From JBJGXI01 sp045635475 (GTDB lineage: Bacteria > Bacillota > Bacilli > Bacillales > Amphibacillaceae): DNA of 5,572 bases. The notes under the pieces were generated by a model. It had not been told where the DNA came from. It did not search any database and worked only from the letters and a program-made list of their open reading frames with translations. The stretch spans positions 1 to 5,572 of the forward strand of contig NZ_JBJGXI010000088.1 in NCBI RefSeq assembly GCF_045635475.1, in the 5' to 3' direction. Each line of letters starts with the position of its first letter. The first letter of the stretch is position 1. Positions 1-4,868 of this stretch are shown one piece after another. The translations under genes were made by a program, and so were the position numbers.

Positions 1-2
1 AG

Positions 3-230
3 GGAAATGTTGATTCTGTTGATGAAGATGTTGATTTATCAATAGCTATGTATTTGTATACTGCAAAAAAATTAACCTTAGCACGAGCAGCTGAGCTTAG
101 CGGTAAGAAAATATCAGATTTCATTCAGATTTTGATTGACCATAATATTCATTGGGCAGAGTATACAGATGAACATAAAAAGGAGGATGATGAAACAATT
201 GAATATGTTATAAGAGAAGATGGTAACTAA
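3..230 (+). CDS. UPF0175 family protein (antitoxin-like), 5' end cut by window edge
   Basis: The frame is open to the left edge, so the Met at base 48 is internal and the true start lies outside the window. 75 residues are visible. The core LARAAELSGKKISDFIQIL followed by a short helix and HWAEYTDE matches the UPF0175 pattern (an acidic stretch, then LSIAMYLY, a small helix-turn-helix-like AAELSG unit, and an acidic tail). Family members are usually 80-95 residues, so roughly 10-20 residues are missing. UPF0175 proteins are generally regarded as DNA-binding antitoxins paired with PIN-domain (DUF3368-type) nucleases. No such partner follows: the next gene is convergent. A partner could lie upstream, outside the window. 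The family call is good; an antitoxin role here is inference. Confidence 0.8.
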   Translation, partial: GNVDSVDEDVDLSIAMYLYTAKKLTLARAAELSGKKISDFIQILIDHNIHWAEYTDEHKKEDDETIEYVIREDGN

Positions 231-271
231 TATGAATGTATTCTGTATTAATTACCTATTATCAATTAGAC

Positions 272-308
272 AAACAAAATAACGCCCAGAGCTTTTACCG
301 AGAGCGTT
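272..308 (-). terminator. Rho-independent terminator of the FtsZ-like gene
   Basis: AACGCCC (281-287) faces GAGCGTT (302-308). Read on the minus strand the odd position becomes a G-U pair, giving a 7-bp stem with a 14-nt loop, followed by TTATTTTGTTT. On the plus strand the same position is a C/A mismatch and no T-run follows, so the minus orientation is favoured. It lies 32 bp beyond the stop codon of the FtsZ-like gene. Confidence 0.65.
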
Positions 309-340
309 AATTAAGGCTATTGAAAGTTCTATACGGACCC

Positions 341-1291
341 TTAAGGAAGCCGCTTTTTACTATAATACAAGATCTTATCCTGTTCCTCATCCTGCTTTTC
401 TTCTTCAGAAAACCGTTCACTTGAGGAATCACTCGTATCTGATTGAAACACCTTCAACTCTTTTCCTCTTCTTTGGATCAGTTCCCACTTTCGTTTAAAC
501 CATAGTGAAGGCAAAGGTAGCTTTCCGAAATCATCAGGCTTTGGAAACGGATCCTCAATTCCGCTCACTAATATGGTGATTTTAAATCTATTGCCGGGCT
601 TTTTCATAAAATAAGAGCCGAGTTTTACTAATTCTGCTTTATGAAACATATCGTGAAGTCGAAGGTTGATGTGGCGAAACGCCTCCATGTTTACATCTTG
701 TGAGTAGCCGATGTTGATAATCATTTCCTTGCCATCAGTATAATTTTCTGGCAAATAAGGCGCGGAGATTAGGTATTTTAATGGTTCATCAAAAGAATCC
801 TCTTCCAATGTATGCAGGAAAATTGGGCCTTTATTTTCCTTGATAAACGTGCGAATATCCCTGGCGTCGATGTTAATCTCCCCTGGTACATAAATCATTT
901 CCTCTAAAGCAGCTATCGCATTTTCTTCATAAGAATTGAAAATTTGATTTGCTTCAACTAAAGAACTACTTTGGTCAATCATTTCAAGCATGCCATCACC
1001 GTGGAAAAAAATAACGGAGTCACAAAGTTCTCTCATGCGATGATATTGGTGAATGGCAGTTTGCATGCGTCTCTTGCCTTCGAATCGAAACGGAAAACGA
1101 AAGATCCCAAGCATTAATGCCTTCTTATCCTTCAATACATTTAACTGATCAATTAATTCATTCGTTTCACTAGAGTTGCCACCAATAAAGCGATAAAAAC
1201 AAAAATCATCTCGATGGATCGGTTTATTTTGTTCTAGGTCGTGTCGAAACTGTGAGTGTCTGAATTTATGAATCGTTACTGTGTTCTCCAT
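341..1291 (-). CDS. FtsZ-like protein lacking the N-terminal half of the GTP-binding domain
   Basis: The 316-residue product aligns by eye, without gaps from about residue 35 to 150, to B. subtilis FtsZ at an offset of 68. Residues 66-75 (FPFRFEGKRR) match the T5 loop (RPFTFEGRKR), keeping the ribose-contact Glu (E71) and Arg (R75). Residues 102-114 match LEIVD...LEA. Residues 136-145 (PGEINIDARD) match the T7 synergy loop, keeping N140, D142 and D145. Residues 170-245 fit the FtsZ C-terminal domain (ISAPYL, a DG turn, ITILVSGI). Missing are strands S1-S3 with T1-T3. The T4 GGGTGTG loop reads GNSSETN, and the guanine-contact Phe and Asp of H7 are both Asn. The tail (about 280-316) is acidic, then basic. 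GTP binding of the usual kind is unlikely. The start has a GAGGGTGA ribosome site (1295-1302), so this is not simply an FtsZ gene cut by the window. A role as a modulator or cap of FtsZ filaments is inference. Confidence 0.75.
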   Translation of the reverse strand: MENTVTIHKFRHSQFRHDLEQNKPIHRDDFCFYRFIGGNSSETNELIDQLNVLKDKKALMLGIFRFPFRFEGKRRMQTAIHQYHRMRELCDSVIFFHGDGMLEMIDQSSSLVEANQIFNSYEENAIAALEEMIYVPGEINIDARDIRTFIKENKGPIFLHTLEEDSFDEPLKYLISAPYLPENYTDGKEMIINIGYSQDVNMEAFRHINLRLHDMFHKAELVKLGSYFMKKPGNRFKITILVSGIEDPFPKPDDFGKLPLPSLWFKRKWELIQRRGKELKVFQSDTSDSSSERFSEEEKQDEEQDKILYYSKKRLP

Positions 1292-1322
1292 TTTTCACCC
1301 TCATCACTTTACATTTGTCTCT

Positions 1323-1328
1323 ATTATA
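1323..1328 (-). promoter_or_regulatory. Sigma-A -10 box for the FtsZ-like gene
   Basis: Minus-strand TATAAT lies 32 bp upstream of the ATG. No good -35 sits at 16-18 bp: the nearest candidate, CTGACA, is 21 bp away. The promoter may therefore need an activator or be weak. Just upstream is a TGTCA direct repeat with a central CAGTGACTG dyad. Confidence 0.45.
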
Positions 1329-1586
1329 AAGGACAAGCGACTAGAAATTTGTCAGTGACTGTCATGAATGTTTGACTTGTTTTGCAAGTTTTGTACGGAG
1401 TTTGTCGTAAACTGTATCATCTATTCATCCATCGTCTTACGAAAGCCGTAAAAAGCTCGAAAACCCAATTTTTCGTAATAATCTTTGGAGGCGGAAGTGG
1501 CTAGCATTTCCAATCTCGTATGTGGAAAACGCTGATGACATACTTGCAGTAGTGCGGTGCCAATTCCTTGACCGCGATAACTTTTT

Positions 1587-1596
1587 TCTAAAAGTA
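1587..1596 (+). repeat. Target-site duplication, left copy
   Basis: TCTAAAAGTA, identical to the copy at 1775-1784. The match is exactly 10 bp, with flanking bases differing on both sides. The pre-insertion gene needs only one copy. Confidence 0.88.
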
Positions 1597-1598
1597 CG

Positions 1599-1612
1599 TG
1601 TTCAAAAAGGTG
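1599..1612 (+). repeat. Terminal inverted repeat, left
   Basis: TGTTCAAAAAGGTG, a perfect reverse complement of 1758-1771. It sits 2 bp inside the left target duplication. Confidence 0.85.
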
Positions 1613-1757
1613 ACGAATTAGCAGCAAGAAGGTCGAGGCGGTGAAAGTCCCCGCGACCGCAGTGTAGGCTTTTCCGCTCGTGAGGTAAGGAAAAGTGATT
1701 TGCTTTTCCATAACCGGTAAGATGAACCAACTCTAGAGTTCGCCACTGATCATTTGG

Positions 1758-1771
1758 CACCTTTTTGAACA
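1758..1771 (-). repeat. Terminal inverted repeat, right
   Basis: CACCTTTTTGAACA on the plus strand, pairing with the left repeat. It sits 3 bp inside the right target duplication. Reading inward, both ends share further scattered matches (for example AAT and CAG). Confidence 0.85.
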
Positions 1772-1774
1772 ACC

Positions 1775-1784
1775 TCTAAAAGTA
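1775..1784 (+). repeat. Target-site duplication, right copy
   Basis: TCTAAAAGTA, second copy. On the minus strand it encodes the LLLE segment of the GNAT, which is why both broken halves appear to contain LLE at the junction. Confidence 0.88.
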
Positions 1785-2025
1785 GTTCACATACATATAA
1801 GCTAATTTGTGTATCTGTTATCGCACGAAGGTAGCCAATTACTTTGTCATGATCAAGTGCAACTAATACAGGATTTGATTGCTGTAGTGCTTGTCGAACG
1901 TCAGCTTGCCGTTCAACTAATGAAAACCAGCCTTCTTCAGTATTTAAGTTGTGTATGTCGTCAAAATCTGTTTCTTGGTAGCTGCGGATTACTATATCTT
2001 TCATTTTCCATTTTCCTTTCTAATT

Positions 2026-2059
2026 AAAAACCCCTCTCCCACAATCTTTGAGAGAAGGG
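2026..2059 (-). terminator. Strong Rho-independent terminator of the ABC transporter operon
   Basis: On the minus strand CCCTTCTCTC (2059-2050) pairs with GGGAGAGGGG (2040-2031), 10 bp including two G-U pairs. The loop is 9 nt and TTTTTAATT follows. It sits 10 bp after the permease stop and only 21 bp before the GNAT start. The GNAT pseudogene would thus be transcribed mainly by read-through, as no promoter is visible in the gap. Confidence 0.85.
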
Positions 2060-2069
2060 CTTATACATG

Positions 2070-2846
2070 CTATTCTGCCATTTCTTTACCGCGGAATGTA
2101 AAGTAGGAAGCAGTTAATACGACGATGATCACAACCAACGTAATCATGGCAGTCCCCCATAAATCACCGGAGATTTCACCGTTTACAAGCATATCACCTA
2201 TATATCCAGACAAGTTATTTGGGAACCAAGTTAAAATATGCTTTAAGATCATATTCGTAATACTCATCGCAATAATCGTAGCAAGGGAAACAAAGGCAAC
2301 TAAACCTGGTCCACGGAACAACGTATTGTAGAAGGTTGTAACGGTTACAACTAAAGTTAGCCATAAGCCATAAAAGCCAACTGCTTGTAGAAGTGCCACA
2401 AAAGAAAGGTCACCATATAATAAATTTACATAATACCAGCTAACAAACATACCAATAAATAAAGAGCCCCAAACCAATACGAGTGTAGCGGCCCATTTAC
2501 TTGAAATATAAGTGAAATAGTGCACCGGCTTTACTAATACTAATTCGGCAACACCACTTTTACGTTCACCTGCAATTAGTCCCATCGAAGAAAGAACAAT
2601 AACTAATACACCGAACATACTAAGCTCAGTAAAACTCATCATTAGTGCGTCCACAGCTGATAACTCAGGCATAGGAATTTCAGAACCCTCTGGCAAACCA
2701 CCGACAGCATCTAATATGACTGGTAAGTAATAAGTCGTGATCGGATCCATAATGGCTATAAGAATAAAAACAAGGGGTACCCAAATCCATTTAAAATTTC
2801 TCCAGTATTCCAGCATTTCTTTGTTAAAAATAGTAAGCCATTGCAT
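2070..2846 (-). CDS. ABC-2 type transporter permease (YxlG/NosY-like)
   Basis: The 258-residue membrane protein is the transmembrane half of the ABC exporter encoded with the preceding ATPase. About six hydrophobic segments can be seen, near residues 20-34, 75-92, 118-140, 150-172, 180-200 and 230-250. After the second is the cytoplasmic coupling-type motif GERKSGVAELVLVKPV (93-108), typical of NosY-type ABC-2 permeases (GERE-GT-L-L-P). A short extracytoplasmic loop rich in Pro, Glu and Ser lies between the first two. The start ATG overlaps the ATPase stop by one base (TAATG) and has a GGTGGTGA ribosome site, so translation is probably coupled. The substrate is unknown. Gene order and size resemble YxlG of the B. 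subtilis sigY operon; orthology is not proven. Confidence 0.85.
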   Translation of the reverse strand: MQWLTIFNKEMLEYWRNFKWIWVPLVFILIAIMDPITTYYLPVILDAVGGLPEGSEIPMPELSAVDALMMSFTELSMFGVLVIVLSSMGLIAGERKSGVAELVLVKPVHYFTYISSKWAATLVLVWGSLFIGMFVSWYYVNLLYGDLSFVALLQAVGFYGLWLTLVVTVTTFYNTLFRGPGLVAFVSLATIIAMSITNMILKHILTWFPNNLSGYIGDMLVNGEISGDLWGTAMITLVVIIVVLTASYFTFRGKEMAE

Positions 2847-3754
2847 TATCCATTCACCACCTTCATAAATAAATCTTCAAGCGTTGTACGACTTATTTCA
2901 AATTTAGTTAACGGCCAATCTTCTTGAAGTGCCATTTGTAAGATGTATGTTCGTGCATCATCGATGTTAGTTACTTCAAGAACGACTTCTTGACGATTAA
3001 TAACGGTGCTTGTTACCCATGAAAGTTGTTCTAGTAAATCTTTGTATGTATCAATAGAATCGCGAAATGCGACATGAATTCGAGCAGCTTGATGCTTGGA
3101 ACGTAATTGTTCTAAAGTACCGGATTCAAGGATTTGTCCTTTGTGCATTAACAGTAAATCGTCACTCACTTCTTCTGCGTCACCAAGAATATGTGTAGAA
3201 AAAAGAATTGTCGTTTCTTGTTTTAACTCTTCCATAAGAGTTAGAACTTCCCTGCGCCCGATCGGGTCTAGTGCAGAAACAGGTTCATCTAACATAATTA
3301 ACTTTGGCTTGTGAATCATTGCTTGGGCAATACCAAGACGCTGCTTCATACCGCCAGAATATTTACCTGTGCGTTGGTTTTTCGCTTCTGCAATACCTAC
3401 CCGTTCAAGTAGTTCATCCGCACGGTCACTTGCTTCTAGTTTTGATAAATGAGCAAGCTGACCAACGTAAACGAGAAATTCTTTACCTGTCATCCAACTG
3501 TGAAAAACAGGATGCTGTGGTAAATAACCAATATGCTTTCTAACATCGCCATTTCCATTCATGCCTTCAAAGGTAATCGCACCTTTGGAAGGTTTGAGTA
3601 AGCCTGATAACATCCGTATGGTAGTAGTTTTCCCAGCGCCATTCGGCCCAAGCAACGCAACACATCTACCAGGGCTAAGCTCAAACGATAAATCGTTGAC
3701 TACAGGTTTGCCGTCAAACTGTTTCGTCAAATTTTCTACTTTAATCATTGACAT
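2846..3754 (-). CDS. ABC transporter ATP-binding protein (YxlF-like)
   Basis: The 302-residue protein is the nucleotide-binding subunit of the exporter, acting at the inner face of the membrane with the downstream permease. All motifs are intact: Walker A GPNGAGKTT (36-44), Q-loop Gln 80, signature YSGGM (132-136), Walker B LIMLDEP (152-158), D-loop SALD (160-163) and switch His 188. The roughly 80-residue C-terminal extension after the ATPase core ends TTLEDLFMKVV, typical of ABC-2 exporter ATPases. The reading frame is open 27 codons further upstream, but ATG 3754 is chosen because AAGGAGG lies 8 bp before it and the upstream codons overlap the previous gene. The stop of that gene overlaps this ATG by one base (TAATG). 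A second Met at codon 3 is an alternative start. Confidence 0.92.
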   Translation of the reverse strand: MSMIKVENLTKQFDGKPVVNDLSFELSPGRCVALLGPNGAGKTTTIRMLSGLLKPSKGAITFEGMNGNGDVRKHIGYLPQHPVFHSWMTGKEFLVYVGQLAHLSKLEASDRADELLERVGIAEAKNQRTGKYSGGMKQRLGIAQAMIHKPKLIMLDEPVSALDPIGRREVLTLMEELKQETTILFSTHILGDAEEVSDDLLLMHKGQILESGTLEQLRSKHQAARIHVAFRDSIDTYKDLLEQLSWVTSTVINRQEVVLEVTNIDDARTYILQMALQEDWPLTKFEISRTTLEDLFMKVVNG

Positions 3755-3951
3755 TAAGTTTGCCTCCTTCCAAGTATAAGAAATAAAATAGGGCCGACGA
3801 TCTGGATGAAAATTATAATAAGTAACCACATCCATCTAGGTCCTTTTGTTTCTGGTGTTCGAATCCAAGCAATAAGAGCAACAATAAATAAAAGAAACTC
3901 AATAATGAAAATCGGGGCTAAAACAGCTAAATCTATCCCTGCAAGTTCCAT
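3754..3951 (-). CDS. Small PLDc_N-domain membrane protein (YxlE-like)
   Basis: The 65-residue protein has two membrane helices (about 9-29 and 42-60). The short polar link contains RTPETKGPRWMW, and the end reads IVGPILFLILGRR. The WxxL...GPILFLxLGR ending is the signature of the phospholipase D N-terminal domain family (PLDc_N), which has no catalytic part. It is the first gene of the operon, with an excellent GAGGAGGTG ribosome site (3957-3965) 5 bp before the ATG. In B. subtilis a protein of this type, YxlE, is encoded in the sigY operon directly before the YxlF/YxlG transporter and is described as a negative regulator of sigma-Y. The same order here makes that the best comparison. A regulatory role in this organism is inference; it may also be a transporter accessory subunit. 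Confidence 0.85.
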   Translation of the reverse strand: MELAGIDLAVLAPIFIIEFLLFIVALIAWIRTPETKGPRWMWLLIIIFIQIVGPILFLILGRRQT

Positions 3952-3983
3952 GCTAACACCTCCTCGTATAAAACTTATTTTCT

Positions 3984-4020
3984 GTAACCTTCCATACGTA
4001 TATACAAGATGTAAGGTTAC
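3984..4020. repeat. 37-bp inverted repeat in the divergent intergenic region
   Basis: GTAACCTT (3984-3991) and AAGGTTAC (4013-4020) are perfect 8-bp arms separated by 21 bp. The right arm contains the -35 of the minus-strand ECF-type promoter, and the -10 lies between the arms. The left arm places an identical TGTAACCTT on the plus strand, facing the sigma gene, but no CGT-type -10 follows it at the right distance. It could be a regulator site or duplicated sigma-recognition sequence. Confidence 0.6.
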
Positions 4021-4021
4021 A
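3995..4021 (-). promoter_or_regulatory. ECF-sigma-type promoter of the YxlE-F-G-like operon
   Basis: On the minus strand TGTAAC (4021-4016) is followed after 17 bp by CGTA (3998-3995). This is the bipartite pattern of Bacillus ECF sigma promoters: as I recall them, sigma-X uses TGTAAC and sigma-W uses CGTA. Transcription would begin near 3988, giving a leader of about 37 nt with the strong ribosome site. The divergent sigma factor gene is the obvious candidate to read it; that link is inference. Confidence 0.6.
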
Positions 4022-4053
4022 AATTTCTACATCTTTAAAACAAACATACTCAA

Positions 4054-4084
4054 TTGCATGTATCTTGGAAATTAGTGTTAAAAT
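4054..4084 (+). promoter_or_regulatory. Possible extended -10 promoter for the sigma-clpP operon
   Basis: TG-T-TAAAAT (4076-4084) is a good extended -10 for sigma-A. The only -35-like hexamer, TTGCAT (4054-4059), is 19 bp away, so the extended -10 would carry most of the recognition. Transcription would start near 4091, leaving a leader of roughly 90 nt before the preferred TTG start. Confidence 0.4.
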
Positions 4085-4183
4085 ATTTTTATGAATGTGC
4101 GCGAAAATTTTTTTATCTACCCGTATCTTTCTTGTCACTTTAGCCGTTATAGAGGCAGAGAGGTGCTTAAAGGAGTGAATCAA

Positions 4184-4855
4184 TTGAATGCAAGGTCTAG
4201 CTTAATAGTCAGTGAAAGGTCTCAGAAGTTAAACAAGATGCAAGATAGTCTAAGCAAGTACGCTTCTTTTCTAACGAATAATAAGTGGGACGCAGAAGAT
4301 CTTGTGCAAGAATCGGTTCTAAAAGCGCTTCAACATTATCGTCCGTCTGAACTACATGCAGGTCTATTGAAGAAAATTGCCTACAATCATTGGATCGATA
4401 CCGTTAGAAAAAGAAAAAATGAGATTGTTGGAATTGCTGAAGATGCATGCGAGCAGAATGATTCCAATCAACTGGGAAACCGGCTTGACACGGTAAAGGT
4501 ATTAGTCGATAAGTTAACACCAAAGCAGGCTATCATTCTAACGCTCAAAGATGGTTTTTGCTATCAAGCAAGTGAGGTTGCCACAATCCTAGCAACAACC
4601 GATTTGGCAGTTAAAGCATCACTTCATCGTGCCAGAAAACGCTTGGAACAGACGCAGGTGAAATCCGTCGACAGTTTCTGGAATGAACAAGAAAGAAAAT
4701 TGTTGTCCGATTTATTGTACCAATCTCTGGCGTACGATGACCCAACAATTTTAATTGATTGTATATCTAAATTACCATCACTGACAGATGGACCAAAGCT
4801 GACACCACAAAAGCATTCTGTTTCACCACAAGCCCTCTACTCTATGGCAGCGTAA
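4184..4855 (+). CDS. Sigma-70 family (ECF-like) RNA polymerase sigma factor with C-terminal extension
   Basis: The 223-residue protein has the two ECF domains. Sigma region 2 is at about 24-80: DAEDLVQESVLKAL is region 2.2, then IAYNHWIDTVRKRK is 2.3-2.4. Region 4 is at about 105-157: LTPKQAIILTLKDGF, then a helix-turn-helix SEVATILATTDLAVKASLHRARKRL. About 65 further residues follow (SFWNEQERKLLSDLLYQSL to YSMAA) that match no domain I recognise. The frame is open to an ATG at 4091, but that start has no ribosome site. TTG 4184 has AAAGGAG 8 bp ahead and leaves no odd N-terminal stretch; GTG 4175 is a weaker option. The gene is divergent from the YxlE-F-G-like operon, and 13 bp separate it from clpP. 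It probably directs polymerase to the ECF-type promoter at 3995-4021. No anti-sigma gene is adjacent. It could be a diverged SigY-like factor. Confidence 0.85.
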   Translation: MNARSSLIVSERSQKLNKMQDSLSKYASFLTNNKWDAEDLVQESVLKALQHYRPSELHAGLLKKIAYNHWIDTVRKRKNEIVGIAEDACEQNDSNQLGNRLDTVKVLVDKLTPKQAIILTLKDGFCYQASEVATILATTDLAVKASLHRARKRLEQTQVKSVDSFWNEQERKLLSDLLYQSLAYDDPTILIDCISKLPSLTDGPKLTPQKHSVSPQALYSMAA

Positions 4856-4861
4856 AAGGGG

Positions 4862-4868
4862 GATCTAT
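4862..4868 (+). promoter_or_regulatory. Spacer after the clpP ribosome binding site
   Basis: The AAAAGGGGG ribosome site (about 4854-4862) overlaps the end of the sigma gene. It is followed by a 6-bp spacer to the ATG at 4869. No terminator or promoter separates the two genes, which supports co-transcription. Confidence 0.6.

Larger units (their letters stand above)
1597..1774. mobile_element. 178-bp MITE-like non-autonomous element inserted in the GNAT gene
   Basis: The element lies between two copies of TCTAAAAGTA. Near each end is a perfect 14-bp inverted repeat (TGTTCAAAAAGGTG at 1599-1612, CACCTTTTTGAACA at 1758-1771), with weaker similarity continuing inward for about 13 bp. It encodes no transposase; both short reading frames across it are chance extensions of the GNAT halves. 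The interior is rich in hairpins: GGTCG/CGACC (1631-1658), GGAAAAG/CTTTTCC (1689-1709), and a 12-bp palindrome AACTCTAGAGTT (1729-1740). Size, inverted ends and target duplication fit a miniature element mobilised in trans. The 10-bp duplication is compatible with IS4-type transposases, but the family is not identified. A few bases lie outside the 14-bp repeats (2 on the left, 3 on the right). Confidence 0.85.
1421..2004 (-). pseudogene. GNAT family N-acetyltransferase, interrupted by a small inserted element
   Basis: Two open stretches on the minus strand encode the two halves of one GNAT. The first (2004 to about 1775) runs from MKDIVIRSYQETDFDDIHNL to YVCELLLE. The second (from about 1586 to 1421) continues KSYRGQGIGTALLQVCH and ends FYGFRKTMDE. 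The second half carries the acetyl-CoA pyrophosphate loop RGQGIG (motif A) and the usual C-terminal YYEKLGFR. Between them lie 178 bp of foreign DNA plus a duplicated 10-bp target. Deleting those 188 bp (not a multiple of three) rejoins the codons exactly into a 131-residue protein, a normal short-GNAT length. As it stands the first half ends in element-encoded residues VVQKGAK and a stop. The second half could only be translated from an ATG inside the element (1711) that has no ribosome site. The acceptor substrate is unknown. The original start has an AAAGGA ribosome site. Confidence 0.9.

Noticed and set aside
1365..1376. CtsR operator upstream of the FtsZ-like gene (AGTCAAA on the minus strand)
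   Set aside because: Only one heptad is present; CtsR sites need a tandem pair three bases apart. None is seen upstream of sigma-clpP either.
1631..1665. Riboswitch-like string (GGTGAAAGTCC...GACCGC) recalling FMN or cobalamin riboswitch cores
   Set aside because: The remaining conserved stems of either riboswitch are not found. The segment lies wholly inside the small transposable element, with no biosynthesis or transport gene downstream.
1421..1711. A separate 96-residue GNAT protein starting at ATG 1711
   Set aside because: Its first ~40 residues are encoded by the inserted element and the ATG has no ribosome site. The rest is the displaced 3' half of the interrupted GNAT gene.
3755..3835. 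N-terminal 27-residue extension of the ABC ATPase
   Set aside because: It overlaps the YxlE-like gene in another frame, whereas ATG 3754 has AAGGAGG at 8 bp and begins at the usual N-terminus of the domain.
4099..4125. Second ECF promoter on the plus strand (CGTA at 4122-4125) for sigma autoregulation
   Set aside because: No AAC-type -35 lies 16-17 bp upstream, so the CGTA alone is not enough.
3953..4183. Minus-strand 76-codon and plus-strand 89-codon ORFs across the divergent intergenic region
   Set aside because: They have no ribosome sites or recognisable protein pattern and run through promoter sequences and gene starts on the opposite strand.
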